A stretch of DNA of 50,688 nt from Candidatus Obscuribacter sp. (GCA_021772095.1 JADYXR010000232.1:1-50688); one strand, 5' to 3'; numbered from the stretch's first letter, positions 8,485 through 18,549 are shown. Translations and numbers: made by a program. Notes: generated by a model not told the origin, from the letters alone.

Positions 8485-9456
8485 ATGATGTTGAATTCCA
8501 ATCTGAGCAGCGCAAAAGCTCTGAGAGAAACCTTCCTCAATAAGATGGCTCAGGTGGTTGCTTCAGCGTCGCCATCGATGACCGATGAAGAGTCCCGGCT
8601 GGGCCAACTGTTGGTAAGCACCGGCAATTTATCCGAGAAGTCGCTTCAACGCAGCCTCGAAATTTCCAGATCGGTGAGACTCCCGCTGGGTGTGGTGCTA
8701 TTAATGAATGGAATGATCAGACCCGAATCCATCGACCGCGCCGTTCATCTGCAATCGATGATTCATCGCGGTTTGCCACCTAGTTTCGCGCGCATCTTCA
8801 TGAGATACGCGTCGGTTGCTGACATAACAGCTGACGAAGCGCTGCAAGATTTTTCGATGGAAAACGAGAAGAGTGCATTGGATTGCTGGCTGGCGCAAGT
8901 CGTCATGGCCGCCGATCTTCTGACGTTCGAACAAATCGACGACATCAGAATGCGCGCCCGAAAAGCCGACATGTCGTGGGCGCGATACGCTACAGAACAA
9001 GGAATCATCACAATCGAAGTTCTGTCCGCAGCGATGCATGCGGTTGTTTTGATGGACATAAACGAACTCTCCTATGTAGACGCAGTCGCCCTCGTCAGAG
9101 CCGTGGCGTCGAAACCAAGCGTCATGTCAGTTTTGCTTCGCGTGCATGTTCCGAAGCATGTTTTCGATGCAGCTACTATCAACTTACCAGCGTTGCTTTA
9201 CGCTGCTGACGCCCTCAGCGAGCGGAATGCGCTGGACTTGCTCTCGTTGTCATATAAGCAAAAAATCAATCCGTTCGAGCTTATCGCTAAGAACAATTTG
9301 CTGTCGGATGTTCAGTACGACCTTGCCGTCAGCGTCAGCGAATTGCTGGGCAAAGGCTTGTCCATGCGCGCTGCGATGGAGCGGCTCAAAACATCTGACA
9401 CTCGCTCTCAGGAACGCGACATGCGGGCAAAATGGCAGATGGCAGCGATCGCCTGA
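8485..9456 (+). CDS. MshEN-like domain protein of unknown role
   Basis: The protein is 323 residues from the ATG at 8485, chosen because GGAGGA lies nine bases upstream; the frame is open from a TTG at 8452. Near the N-terminus, LGQLLVSTGNLSEKSLQRSL followed by LPLGVVLLMNGMI resembles the paired helical motifs of the MshEN/type II secretion ATPase N-domain, which can bind c-di-GMP in MshE. The remainder repeats helical blocks of the same kind (ARYATEQGIITIEVL, PFELIAKNNLLSD). No ATPase, signal peptide or membrane helix is present. It may be a stand-alone adaptor or nucleotide-sensing protein. Its stop codon lies inside the first unit of a tandem repeat array. Confidence 0.6.
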   Translation: MMLNSNLSSAKALRETFLNKMAQVVASASPSMTDEESRLGQLLVSTGNLSEKSLQRSLEISRSVRLPLGVVLLMNGMIRPESIDRAVHLQSMIHRGLPPSFARIFMRYASVADITADEALQDFSMENEKSALDCWLAQVVMAADLLTFEQIDDIRMRARKADMSWARYATEQGIITIEVLSAAMHAVVLMDINELSYVDAVALVRAVASKPSVMSVLLRVHVPKHVFDAATINLPALLYAADALSERNALDLLSLSYKQKINPFELIAKNNLLSDVQYDLAVSVSELLGKGLSMRAAMERLKTSDTRSQERDMRAKWQMAAIA

Positions 9457-9588
9457 GTTGATAAACCTGGTCGCTTAAGTTGAGGGAAATCTCGTCGCTT
9501 AAGCTGAGGGAAATCTCGTCGCTTAAGCTGAGGGAAATTTTCGCCCAAGTTGATGAAAATCTCGGCGCCTCAGTAGAGAGCAATCTCG
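9448..9588. repeat. 24-bp intergenic tandem array anchored on a stop codon
   Basis: About six units. The core is TCGCTTAAGCTGAGGG then AAATCTCG, clearest at 9471-9542 and decaying to both sides. A degenerate first unit (9448-9469) contains the TGA (9454-9456) of the preceding gene, and TAA triplets occupy the matching place at 9476, 9500 and 9524. Confidence 0.85.
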
Positions 9589-9816
9589 CTGATCGTCAGG
9601 TTTAGAGAGTCCCTGCGAACTTTCTGACAATGTTGTCAGATCGGAATAACAACCGCAGTTCCGAAAATTGCGATCAACCAGGGTGATTCCTGTTGCTTGA
9701 TGGCACGATTAAACGGAATATTGATAAAGGGTACATGTTAGTCACGCAAACTGTTCACAATCCATTTATACAGTTAGCCTTACCTGAGGTTACTGGTACT
9801 TACCAGACGGCAGACT
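9589..9816. other. Region upstream of the first kinase gene
   Basis: After the tandem array this stretch holds the inverted repeat at 9623-9640 and otherwise unremarkable sequence leading to the kinase ATG at 9817. No convincing -10/-35 pair or small gene was found. Confidence 0.4.
9623..9640. promoter_or_regulatory. Inverted repeat, possible operator
   Basis: TCTGACAA-TG-TTGTCAGA is a perfect 8-bp inverted repeat around two bases, about 175 bp upstream of the first kinase gene. No T-run follows, so a protein-binding site is more likely than a terminator. The same half-site TCTGACAA recurs near 48964 and 49000, after mdh. Confidence 0.35.
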
Positions 9817-12522
9817 ATGCCTAAGAAAACCGCAGAAAAAACTATCCGCGTAGTAGCGGTCAAGACTTGCCCGCACTGCGAGCGAGACTTCGACGCTGAC
9901 TCCGAGCACTCAGTTTGTCCAGACGATCAAACGCTTCTCTGCCCGACGCCGATCGATTCTGACATTGGTTTGGCTGTTGGCGACTACGAGCTGATTTCCA
10001 AAATCGGCGAGGGCAGCTCGGGATATGTGTACATTGCCACCCACAAAATTACCGGGCAAACGGTCGCGGCAAAACTGCTGAAGCTCAACCTTTTGTCAGA
10101 TCCTTCCGCCGTGCGGCGCTTTCAACAAGAAGCACAAGCGATCAGTCTGCTGGTGCATCCAAACATTACATCGATTCATGAGTTCGGTGTCCTTCCCAAT
10201 GGCAGACCGTTCATCATCATGGATTATGACGGTCCGACGACATTGTCAGAAGTTCTCACCCAGCATGGTGCGTTGACTCTGGAGCGCGCTTGCTTCATTT
10301 TCAAACAGATCGTCGATGCGTTGAGAGTGGCTCACCATGCCGGAATTCTGCACAGAGACATCAAGCCCAGCAACATAATAATCGACGAACAAAACAACGT
10401 TAAGGTGATAGATTTTGGTATCGCCAAAATAAACGGAATCGAAACCACGGTGACGATGACCCGCACAGGCGCTACCGTTGGAACGCCTGCGTACATGAGT
10501 CCGGAGCAATGCAACGGTTCAAAACTCGACCAGCGTTCTGACCTATATTCGCTTGCGTGTTTGATGTACGAATGCCTGACGGGACAGAAAGTTTTCCCAT
10601 CTGACAATGCTTTCCGTTGCATGAATCAGCATTCGTTTGAACCAGCACCGCCGCTTTCAAAATTGACAAAGGGCTTACCTCACTTTTTGTCCTGGGCTGT
10701 AATGACCTGCCTGCAAAAATCTCCTGAGCATCGACTTCAATCGATGGCAGAGCTAAACTCGTTGCTGCAAGCGGTTTCCGATAAACGGACCAAAACGCAA
10801 ATTGTTGCACAATTAATTATTTTCAAAAGCTGGCTGCGAAGCATTTTCAACCCGCGCACCACCAGTGATACCAGCCCAAAGAAAACAAATTCTCAAAAGA
10901 CTACTCCGCGCGAGAGTCAATCATGGATTGCTTTAGTCGTGCTTCTCGTGGTGATCGCCATGTCAGCGTGGCATATCTTCCCGGGCACCAACGACGCCAC
11001 AACTGAACCGAGCCGAAAAACCACCGCAATCAGCGGCATGGCCGAAGCGCCTGCCAACAGCTTCATCAGTGACTATGCGACTCGATCTATTTTGTCGGCT
11101 TTCTCGGAAATTGACGGAGAAATTAGCGCGCTCAAAAAGGCCAATCGAACTTCCGAAGCGGCGGCGATGAACAAAGAGTTGCAGAAATACCGGAGTTTCT
11201 ACAATCAAAAAATTACAGCTCCTGCCCAGCATCGCACTGAAGTGCATTCGATTTCCGTTCGCAAAGGATATGGTGGCATTGGATCGTATCGCTTCGGCAA
11301 ACCGCTGCCCGGCACGGTTACAGTCAATGTGACAGACACACACAATCCAATCGTGTTGGCGCTGACCGGAGAACAGCCAGTGATCTGGAAAATAACAAGT
11401 GCACCAGGCGTGCATTTGAAGAAAGTGATTTTGACCGGTCCTTCCCAAAAGGTCGAGTTGCCACAAGGTCAAACTGATACGCCCATTGAGCAAAACTTGG
11501 GTGGTGACAATCGAGAACAAAACGACCAGATATCTTTGCCATACGGCGAAATATACGACGGCCGCCACTTTCGAAGGGTAAACGAAGTCGCCAATCGTAC
11601 AGAAAACGCAGACCTGGTTTCAGCGGTTTACTACGATGTGCCTCGAGAAACTGTTCTTATTGGCCCGGAGAACACGAGCTGGCGCGCCCAGTACGTGATG
11701 TGGCGGATGCGAGATTTTTATGCAAAGTGTATGCAACAAAAAAATGAATCACTCAAAATCAGTCTTCGCAAACTGTATTTTGATAGCGTCTGGAGCAGCG
11801 GTGATTTTTTCAATTCAACCAGAGCCGTTGGCCAGGCGAATCCATACGGACCGATTAGATCGACGCTTCAACGGGTCGAACAAGAAATGGATTTCTTTAG
11901 CGCCATTTCGGTGACACGAAAAGGTGGAAAAAAACTCTGGTATCTGATCGGCGAGGGACGAAACTCCGAATTACCGGCGACGGTAGCAGAGTATGATCCC
12001 GTCAAACAAACCATAACTCCGCTGATGAAGTCGGACGATAAATATGCGCCTCCCGGGTGGGGGTATCGCGGTATCACATACGACACCAAGCGAGATCAGT
12101 TAATTATTCTTGTTCATGGTTCGGATTATCCATTGATGGTTTACGATTTCGCAACACAAAAATGGTTGCGTAAGGGCACAGCGTCTGAGTACGGGCAAGA
12201 TTTAATTTCAATCGCCTACTGCGCGGAAGACGACTCAGTCTACGCTCTCGCCGTCAATCTATTGGAGAATCCGTATCATGTGTACCTATATCAGTTTCGC
12301 GACGGAGTGCTCGCAAAGGCAACACGACTATCCCAGGATTTTTACGACGTGCAGACGTTGACCTCGTTGTGCAAAGTTCAGCTGCAATCAGTCGGTCCAT
12401 ATGTTGTCGCAACATGTTCGAATGACACTCAACTCAACCCAGAAGGAAAAATTGACGTGCCGACCTCCGCCGTCATAGAACGCGCCACAGGAAAAGTAGT
12501 TTTTTCAAAAGCAACGAAGTGA
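9817..12522 (+). CDS. Zinc-ribbon transmembrane Ser/Thr protein kinase (A1)
   Basis: A 901-residue Hanks-type kinase. It begins with a Cys4 zinc-ribbon-like segment (C18, C21, C34, C42). The kinase domain spans ~57-320 with glycine loop IGEGSSGYVY, catalytic K86, HRD 179-181 (HRDIKPSN), DFG at 199 and a GTPAYMSPE activation segment, so it should be active. A single membrane helix (~370-387) is followed by a large extracytoplasmic region of about 500 residues. The last ~250 residues resemble repeated beta-propeller-like blades (for example YDTKRDQLIILVHGS) that might sense a ligand (inference). The next kinase gene is its paralogue with the same domain order. Its stop codon begins a purine-rich tandem array. 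Confidence 0.9.
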   Translation: MPKKTAEKTIRVVAVKTCPHCERDFDADSEHSVCPDDQTLLCPTPIDSDIGLAVGDYELISKIGEGSSGYVYIATHKITGQTVAAKLLKLNLLSDPSAVRRFQQEAQAISLLVHPNITSIHEFGVLPNGRPFIIMDYDGPTTLSEVLTQHGALTLERACFIFKQIVDALRVAHHAGILHRDIKPSNIIIDEQNNVKVIDFGIAKINGIETTVTMTRTGATVGTPAYMSPEQCNGSKLDQRSDLYSLACLMYECLTGQKVFPSDNAFRCMNQHSFEPAPPLSKLTKGLPHFLSWAVMTCLQKSPEHRLQSMAELNSLLQAVSDKRTKTQIVAQLIIFKSWLRSIFNPRTTSDTSPKKTNSQKTTPRESQSWIALVVLLVVIAMSAWHIFPGTNDATTEPSRKTTAISGMAEAPANSFISDYATRSILSAFSEIDGEISALKKANRTSEAAAMNKELQKYRSFYNQKITAPAQHRTEVHSISVRKGYGGIGSYRFGKPLPGTVTVNVTDTHNPIVLALTGEQPVIWKITSAPGVHLKKVILTGPSQKVELPQGQTDTPIEQNLGGDNREQNDQISLPYGEIYDGRHFRRVNEVANRTENADLVSAVYYDVPRETVLIGPENTSWRAQYVMWRMRDFYAKCMQQKNESLKISLRKLYFDSVWSSGDFFNSTRAVGQANPYGPIRSTLQRVEQEMDFFSAISVTRKGGKKLWYLIGEGRNSELPATVAEYDPVKQTITPLMKSDDKYAPPGWGYRGITYDTKRDQLIILVHGSDYPLMVYDFATQKWLRKGTASEYGQDLISIAYCAEDDSVYALAVNLLENPYHVYLYQFRDGVLAKATRLSQDFYDVQTLTSLCKVQLQSVGPYVVATCSNDTQLNPEGKIDVPTSAVIERATGKVVFSKATK

Positions 12523-12648
12523 GGAAGAAACGAGTGATAAGAAACGAAGTGATAAATGAATTGAAGTGATGGAAAAACCGGTGATAGAAAAGAGAGGTGA
12601 CGGAAAAAGTGCGGTGACTGGTAAAGCGCGGTGACGGTAAAGAAACAA
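12514..12648. repeat. Purine-rich 14-17 bp tandem array anchored on a stop codon
   Basis: About eight degenerate units, each with a GTGA core (AAGTGAGG, GAGTGATAA, AAGTGATAA, GGTGACGG and similar). The first unit includes the TGA (12520-12522) ending the upstream kinase gene. It fills the gap to the next kinase almost completely. Repeated GGTGA words might act as ribosome-binding decoys, but this is speculative. Confidence 0.75.
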
Positions 12649-12649
12649 C

Positions 12650-14623
12650 GTGGAAAAAGAGACGGCAAAATTCACCATAGAGAAGGAACGGATCGAGCTT
12701 CGATACGGCGTCAAAGTGTGTCCGACATGCGCTCAAGAGTACGATGATGACGAGCATACCGTTTGCCCAGTCGACCAGACGCTTCTGTGCCCCGTGGGAG
12801 AAGATGCATTAATCGGAAAGCATATTTCCAACTTCGAAGTTCTTTCAAAAATCGGAGCGGGAAGTTCAGCCAACGTTTACCTGGCAAAGAAAATCGCAGA
12901 ACAAACCGCAGAGATGGTGGCGATAAAAGTTCTCGACGCCAATCTTCTTTCCGATCCGATCGCAGTAAAACGATTTCAATTGGAAGCGCAACTGGTTCGC
13001 TCCCTCAATCATCCACAAATCGCATCAGTTCTGGATTTTGGAATTTGCGCCGACGGGCGACCATTCTTAATTTTAGAGTATATCGATGGAGTGACGCTTA
13101 AAGAACTTCTGGATAAACAGACGAAGCTAACACCAGCAGACGCGATATCTATTTTCGGAGACGTGATGGATGCGGTGGAATCGGCTCACAATGCAGGTGT
13201 TCTTCATCGAGATTTAAAACCGAGTAACATCATAATTGATAGCACCGGCAGAGCAAAAGTTCTGGATTTCGGAGTCGCAAAAGTAATCGGCATCGAAGAC
13301 ACGACGACAGTCACTCTCACCGGAGTGTCCGTAGGCACACCAGCTTACATGAGTCCAGAACAGTGTCTCGGACTAGAGCAGGACGTTCGTTCTGACATCT
13401 ATTCGATTGGTTGCTTGATGTACGAATGCTTGTCGGGAAGAAAAGTGTTTCCTTCAGATAACGCGTTTAGTTGCATGCGGCAGCATTCATTTTTCGAACC
13501 TGTCCCGATAGCAAACATTGATTCCTCGCTTCCCATGCCACTTTCGAAAGCAGTGATGAAGTGTCTAGAAAAGAGCGCCGAAGAACGATTTCAATCCATC
13601 AGCGATTTGCGAAACGCTTTGCTCAGTGACATAAGCTCGACCGCAGAAGTGAGCTCAAAACCCGGTGGTGGTGGTGGTGCCAAGCGCCCGTTTAATAAAA
13701 TTGCATTTGCTCTGTATCTGATGATGCTGATGTCCATAATTTCGCTTGCTCTCACTGTCGGCTCGCTCAAACGACACGAAATAGACCAATCCAATATAGC
13801 GGATATCCCTAATCAACCAAGACCACCGGGGACACCACTGGTGAGCGTCTTTCAACAGCCTCATCGATCACTCGATCCAAAGCTGTCGGCGCAGGAGCAG
13901 GCCGAACTAGGCGAAGCGATAAAGAACGCGCGCTACGACGGCGTGTGGACTGAAGGGTTTACTCACACCTCTGCTCCAACAAACCTTACCCTGGGAACCC
14001 TTAGCGCCAGTGGTCAGGAAGGAAGTGGTATCAAAACTGATCTCCCAATTTTCGCTGGCGTAAGAGATGCCTCAGGCGCGAATTGGTATGTTCTCGCGCG
14101 CGATGGTTTAATACATCTAGATCCCAAAACCAACAAAGCAACTTCACTGCCTATCCCGAATACGCTTCCAATTGCCCAAGTTTTTACCGGTATTACCCGT
14201 GATACCAAGCGAAACCGCATACTCGTAGTTTCGGAACAATACGCAGACAGCAGCAACCTGGTCGAAAATTCCACACTTTACGCTTACCAACTGGATACCA
14301 AGAAATGGTCTGGTCTCGGACAAATTCCAAAACTAGCGCTAAGCGGGCTCGCTTACTCGCCTTCCGACGACACAGTTTACGCGCTCGCCTTCAGACAACA
14401 GGATGACGGCACCGCGCGAAACGGCGCGATCTGCCAACTAGCTTCTGGTGGTGAGGCGAAAAATCTTGTCTCGGTATCGTTAGACCTGCAAGATTTGTTA
14501 GCCCTTTCGCCACCGTCCGTTCAATTGAGCGTCCACAATAACCTTCTGTTCGCGACTTTTGAAGGGCAGTCCACCTGGATCTTCAATCGCAATACCGGCA
14601 AATTTCTAAGGAAGATTCGTTGA
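12650..14623 (+). CDS. Zinc-ribbon transmembrane Ser/Thr protein kinase (A2)
   Basis: A 657-residue paralogue of the preceding kinase. The Cys4 ribbon is C24, C27, C39, C47, with the shared DQTLLCP ending. The kinase domain spans ~62-330 with IGAGSSANVY loop, K93, HRDLKPSN (186-193), DFG at 206 and GTPAYMSPEQ. A glycine-rich linker leads to one membrane helix (~351-370). The outer region (~290 residues) has blade-like repeats similar to those of A1 but is shorter (compare DTKRNRILVVSEQ). It starts at a GTG 127 bp after A1, with the gap occupied by a tandem array. A lineage-specific tandem duplication is the likely origin. The substrate is unknown. Confidence 0.9.
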   Translation: MEKETAKFTIEKERIELRYGVKVCPTCAQEYDDDEHTVCPVDQTLLCPVGEDALIGKHISNFEVLSKIGAGSSANVYLAKKIAEQTAEMVAIKVLDANLLSDPIAVKRFQLEAQLVRSLNHPQIASVLDFGICADGRPFLILEYIDGVTLKELLDKQTKLTPADAISIFGDVMDAVESAHNAGVLHRDLKPSNIIIDSTGRAKVLDFGVAKVIGIEDTTTVTLTGVSVGTPAYMSPEQCLGLEQDVRSDIYSIGCLMYECLSGRKVFPSDNAFSCMRQHSFFEPVPIANIDSSLPMPLSKAVMKCLEKSAEERFQSISDLRNALLSDISSTAEVSSKPGGGGGAKRPFNKIAFALYLMMLMSIISLALTVGSLKRHEIDQSNIADIPNQPRPPGTPLVSVFQQPHRSLDPKLSAQEQAELGEAIKNARYDGVWTEGFTHTSAPTNLTLGTLSASGQEGSGIKTDLPIFAGVRDASGANWYVLARDGLIHLDPKTNKATSLPIPNTLPIAQVFTGITRDTKRNRILVVSEQYADSSNLVENSTLYAYQLDTKKWSGLGQIPKLALSGLAYSPSDDTVYALAFRQQDDGTARNGAICQLASGGEAKNLVSVSLDLQDLLALSPPSVQLSVHNNLLFATFEGQSTWIFNRNTGKFLRKIR

Positions 14624-14808
14624 GTTGATTGACACAAAACCACCAGTAGTAAATCGGTGATCGAGCTTGAGCCATCTTAAATGTTCCCATGTCCAGCTTC
14701 GGCAGGTAGCTCGTTTCTCATTGAGTTGAGTTGGAATCACCGGATTCACTTTGAGTTTAACTGGATTCAACTTAAAATCAGTTAGTTCCAAGTTGTTCTC
14801 GAATAGTT
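14624..14808. repeat. Convergent intergenic gap with degenerate repeats
   Basis: Between a plus-strand kinase and a minus-strand response regulator. At 14720-14790 loose 17-24 bp units carry words such as ATTCACTTTGAG, ATTCAACTT and GAGTTGAGTTGG. They resemble the kinase's final codons (ATTCGTTGAGTTGA), but the match is weak. No terminator hairpin is evident. Confidence 0.4.
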
Positions 14809-15480
14809 TCAAATTTCCAGCTTGTAACCGACACCATATACGGTGGTTATGATCGATGGGTGACCTTCGCGATCTATCTTATCGCGAAGGCGCTGCATGC
14901 ACGTTCTTACAGCTTGTGGAGAGGCTTCCGATTCGGAGACCCAAACGCGGTTGAGAATATCGTTATTGCTAAAAACCTGATTCGGGTTTCGCATGAAAAA
15001 TTCCAGAAGGGTGAATTCCTTCGGTTTGAGATCGAGTTTTTTGCCAGCGAGCAAAACTTCGTGCGACACAGGATCGAGTTCGAGCTCTCCCACCTTCAGT
15101 CGCGTGGGAGCCAGTTGTGGCGGGCGTCTTAGAACAGCGCGAACACGTGCGACTAGTTCTCTTGCGTTAAATGGTTTTGTCAGATAGTCGTCAGCACCGG
15201 CGTTGAGTCCGGCTTCCTTGTCATCGATTGATCGCTGACCGGTCAGCATAATTATCGGAGTAACACCGCCAGCACCGCGATATTTTTCGCATAGTTGCAG
15301 ACCGCTTTGCTCCGGCAAGTTTACATCCAACAAGATCAAGTCGTAGTTGTAGAGGCGCAGCCGATCGGAGGCTTCGTTGCCGGTCGCAACGACTTCCACA
15401 TCGTAATGATCGAGTTTCAGGCAATCCGAGATCAAGCCTGACACGAATTCATCGTCTTCGACTACTAAAACTTTGACCAT
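14809..15480 (-). CDS. OmpR/PhoB-family response regulator
   Basis: A 223-residue two-domain transcription factor. The receiver domain (1-~118) has the acidic pair D9/D10, phospho-acceptor D52 in LILLDVNLPE, T80 and K102 (YLTKPF). The C-terminal winged-helix domain (~125-223) has the family hallmarks LTLLEFFMRNPNQVFS and the terminal VYGVGYKLEI. No histidine kinase gene is next to it. It lies 50 bp downstream of recG on the same strand and may be co-transcribed. The adjoining Ser/Thr kinases could feed into it, but nothing in the sequence shows this. Confidence 0.93.
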   Translation of the reverse strand: MVKVLVVEDDEFVSGLISDCLKLDHYDVEVVATGNEASDRLRLYNYDLILLDVNLPEQSGLQLCEKYRGAGGVTPIIMLTGQRSIDDKEAGLNAGADDYLTKPFNARELVARVRAVLRRPPQLAPTRLKVGELELDPVSHEVLLAGKKLDLKPKEFTLLEFFMRNPNQVFSNNDILNRVWVSESEASPQAVRTCMQRLRDKIDREGHPSIITTVYGVGYKLEI

Positions 15481-15530
15481 GACAAATCATGCACAACACT
15501 GATGACGCGCTCAGTTTAACACATACGATT

Positions 15531-18383
15531 CTAGCCCGAACGCATGATTTCCGCTTCGTGTGTTCCAATGCGACGATCGAGCAACTTGCGCATGCCTGGG
15601 GCGCTTTCGAGCTCCGGATCTGCCTTAACAACTGCGATTGCCGTATTGCGAGCCTCTTCCAGAATGCGAGCGTCTTTTACCAGATCTGCCAAAACCAAAT
15701 CAGGCAATCCGCTTTGTCGATATCCGAGAAATTCTCCCGGACCGCGCAGTTCCAAATCTTTTTCAGCAATAACGAATCCATCGTTGGTCAAGGTCATGAT
15801 TTCGAGCCGCTCTTGAGTGGTCGGGCTCTTCGAATCGGAAATCAGGAAACAATATGACTGATCGGCACCGCGACCAACGCGACCGCGCAACTGGTGCAAT
15901 TGAGAAAGACCAAAACGATCGGCATTCTCAATCACCATAACTGAAGCGTTAGGAACATCTACGCCGACCTCGATAACCGTGGTGGAGACAAGAACTTGAT
16001 ATTCCTGTTTGCGGAATTTTTCCATCACTTCATCTTTGTCGACTGGCTTCAATTTGCCGTGCATCAAGCCGAATTTAAGATTCGGGAAGTCTTCTACCAG
16101 GCGCTCGAATTCTTTCGTCGCAGCTTTGGCGGCCAGAGTTTCCGATTCATCGATTAACGGATAGACAACGTAAACTTGCCGACCTTTTTCGATTTCCTTG
16201 AGTATGAAATTCCAGAGATCATCACGCTGACTTGGTTTGCCTACGCGCGTCTTGACTGGTTTTCTACCAGGCGGCAATTCGTCGATTTCTGATACATCGA
16301 GATCTCCGTGCATCGTCATTGCTAATGTTCGAGGTATCGGAGTGGCAGTCATTGTGAGCAACTCGGGGCTCAGGCTCTTCGCTTTCAGACGCGCTCTTTG
16401 CTTGACACCAAACCGGTGTTGTTCGTCGATTACGATCAAACCAAGATTTTGAAATTCGACATCATCTTCAAGAAGCGCATGAGTACCCACTGCGATATGC
16501 ACCTGTCCAGTCAAAATTTCTTGTCGTACCAATCGTCGTTCCTTCACTCCATGCTTTCCGAGCACCAGCGCGCAACGCAGACCGAGTGGCGTCAGCAAGC
16601 GCTGGAACTGCCTGAAGTGCTGCTCCGCAAGGATTTCCGTAGGTGCCATCATGGCCGCCTGGAAGCCGTTCTCTATTGCGATGAGACAAGCGAGCAATGC
16701 CACCACCGTTTTGCCGGAACCGACATCGCCCTGCACGAGCCGATGCATCGGTTTCGACGAAGCGAGATCTCGGGATATCTCGCCGAACACTCGCTCCTGT
16801 GCGCCGGTAAGTTTAAACGGCAAAGAGTTCAAAAGGTCCGTAACCATGCCGGCCTCGGAACACTTTAGCGCCAGAACATTTTCATGCTGATTGTCGAATT
16901 TATATCGTCGATGAGCGAGCTGCAATTGAATCGCAAACAGCTCATCGAAAACAAGCCTGCGACGCGCTTCGTCTTTCTGATCGACTTTATCAGGGAAGTG
17001 GATTCCGCGAAGCGCCTCGGTCAATTCCATCAGTCCCAATGCTTCTCGCAATTCCACAGGAAGCGGATCTGTTATTTGCGGCGCATAACTTTCCAATGCG
17101 TTATACATGATAGTCCGCAGATAACGAAGCGAAAGCCCCTCAGTGAGCGGGTATACAGGAACCAATCGTCCCGCGTGAATGCTTGTGTGTTGATCCTCTT
17201 CGCCATCGGACACCATGCTCAAAATTTCTACTTCGGAATTTTTGAGCGCCAGTTTTCCTTTGAACTGATCGCGTTCAACTATGCCGGACGCCAGCACTTG
17301 AGCGCCTTTCGGATACTGTTCTTTTAAACGATCCAACAAGTATTTATTCGATTTGCCACCGACAAATTTAGTGATCGTTATGATGCCGGTGTTATCCGAA
17401 ATCGTCACGGTCAAAACTGAAACGTTTCGATTGCGCGACTGGAAAGCATTGACGGTACGGATGAAACCGAAGATGCTGACTTCTTGATTCTCCTCCAGAT
17501 CGCGAATCAACAAACGATTTTGAAAATCCAGGTGCCGCCGCGGGTAGTGGCGCAGCAATTCCGAAACTGTGACAATTCCCATTTTGGACAAAATTGCAGC
17601 GAGCTTCGGTCCAACGCCTTTGAGGAACTGAACGTTGACTTCTTCGGGATCTTTGGACTTGTTGTCAGTCCCGCGAGCTGAGGCATTCGATGCCTCCGGT
17701 GCCGGGTTTTGTTGCGAGGCCGCTGTCGCTTTCTGCTTGGAGTTCTGCGAACTCGGTTTGCTACCTGAAGGAGAACCAGGCTTCGCGTTCTGACTGGGAG
17801 GCGAGTTGCCTCGCGTAGAATTTGCAGAATCAACAGGCTCAGAGATTCCGCCCAACTGCGATGAGCCAGGGCTATTTTTCTGAAAAGGTCCGCTTGGCTG
17901 CGATCTGCGTCCAGAATCGATCCGACTATCGGCCGCGGCATCATTCATTACATTATGACTGCCACCAGATACGACACCGCTACCAGCGAGCTCTCGTTCG
18001 TCCGTCTCAGCGTGAGCATCGATGAACTCTTTCTCGTTTTCATCCGCATCATCAGCTTCCGAATTCTGCGGTTTACGAACTTCCGCCATTAATACATCGA
18101 GATGCGGCTCCAACAATTCATCAGCTCGTTTAATTATCGACATACGAGTACTGACGTCGGAATGCGCGTACTGTCGAAATAAACCGCGCAGCGTTAGCCA
18201 TGTGGAGTCGAGCGGATATCTTTTAGATAGCCCCGCCGAAGTTTGTCTCATAAATTGCGAGAATGTGGTTTTGCGGCCATGGAAATCGGCATAGCGCGAC
18301 CGGCGTTCCAAATTCAGCGCCTTGCGCATTGCCACGACGAGAGCGTCTTTGTTTGGTCTACCCTGTCCGACTATTGGGCTCAC
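15531..18383 (-). CDS. recG: ATP-dependent DNA helicase RecG with long N-terminal extension
   Basis: RecG remodels stalled replication forks and Holliday junctions. Seen here: the wedge/OB region starting VQFLKGVGPKLAAIL (~251), Walker A GDVGSGKT (~552-559), the DEQH box (653-656, VIDEQHRFGVKQR), TATPIPRTLAMT, and the C-terminal QLHQLRGRVGRG. At 950 residues it is longer than the ~690 of E. coli RecG. Residues 1-100 (KALNLERRSRYADFHGRK...FSQF) resemble the extension known from cyanobacterial RecG. Residues ~110-250 are an acidic, Ser/Gln/Pro-rich insertion that looks disordered. The GTG start at 18383 has GAGG five bases upstream. The response regulator follows on the same strand. Confidence 0.95.
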   Translation of the reverse strand: MSPIVGQGRPNKDALVVAMRKALNLERRSRYADFHGRKTTFSQFMRQTSAGLSKRYPLDSTWLTLRGLFRQYAHSDVSTRMSIIKRADELLEPHLDVLMAEVRKPQNSEADDADENEKEFIDAHAETDERELAGSGVVSGGSHNVMNDAAADSRIDSGRRSQPSGPFQKNSPGSSQLGGISEPVDSANSTRGNSPPSQNAKPGSPSGSKPSSQNSKQKATAASQQNPAPEASNASARGTDNKSKDPEEVNVQFLKGVGPKLAAILSKMGIVTVSELLRHYPRRHLDFQNRLLIRDLEENQEVSIFGFIRTVNAFQSRNRNVSVLTVTISDNTGIITITKFVGGKSNKYLLDRLKEQYPKGAQVLASGIVERDQFKGKLALKNSEVEILSMVSDGEEDQHTSIHAGRLVPVYPLTEGLSLRYLRTIMYNALESYAPQITDPLPVELREALGLMELTEALRGIHFPDKVDQKDEARRRLVFDELFAIQLQLAHRRYKFDNQHENVLALKCSEAGMVTDLLNSLPFKLTGAQERVFGEISRDLASSKPMHRLVQGDVGSGKTVVALLACLIAIENGFQAAMMAPTEILAEQHFRQFQRLLTPLGLRCALVLGKHGVKERRLVRQEILTGQVHIAVGTHALLEDDVEFQNLGLIVIDEQHRFGVKQRARLKAKSLSPELLTMTATPIPRTLAMTMHGDLDVSEIDELPPGRKPVKTRVGKPSQRDDLWNFILKEIEKGRQVYVVYPLIDESETLAAKAATKEFERLVEDFPNLKFGLMHGKLKPVDKDEVMEKFRKQEYQVLVSTTVIEVGVDVPNASVMVIENADRFGLSQLHQLRGRVGRGADQSYCFLISDSKSPTTQERLEIMTLTNDGFVIAEKDLELRGPGEFLGYRQSGLPDLVLADLVKDARILEEARNTAIAVVKADPELESAPGMRKLLDRRIGTHEAEIMRSG

Positions 18384-18501
18384 AATGCCTCATTCGCAGC
18401 GAATTTGTCTGTTTATAGAGTAAAAGATGGCGAGTGGGAATGCCAGTGATTGAAATTAAACTCGCGTAAATATCCAATAACTTCAGGTGAGAAGCGAGAA
18501 C

Positions 18502-18518
18502 GCCCGAAGTGAACGGGC
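18502..18518. other. Short hairpin upstream of kinase B1
   Basis: GCCCG-AAGTGAA-CGGGC forms a 5-bp GC stem with a 7-base loop, 31 bp before the kinase start. No T-run follows. It could be a leader structure or chance. Confidence 0.25.
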
Positions 18519-18549
18519 ATAATGATTTCACGAATTCACAGACGAAACT

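Noticed and set aside
10963..11568. 201-codon minus-strand frame inside kinase A1
   Set aside because: It lies entirely inside a kinase gene with clear domain order on the plus strand; no recognisable product and no ribosome binding site.
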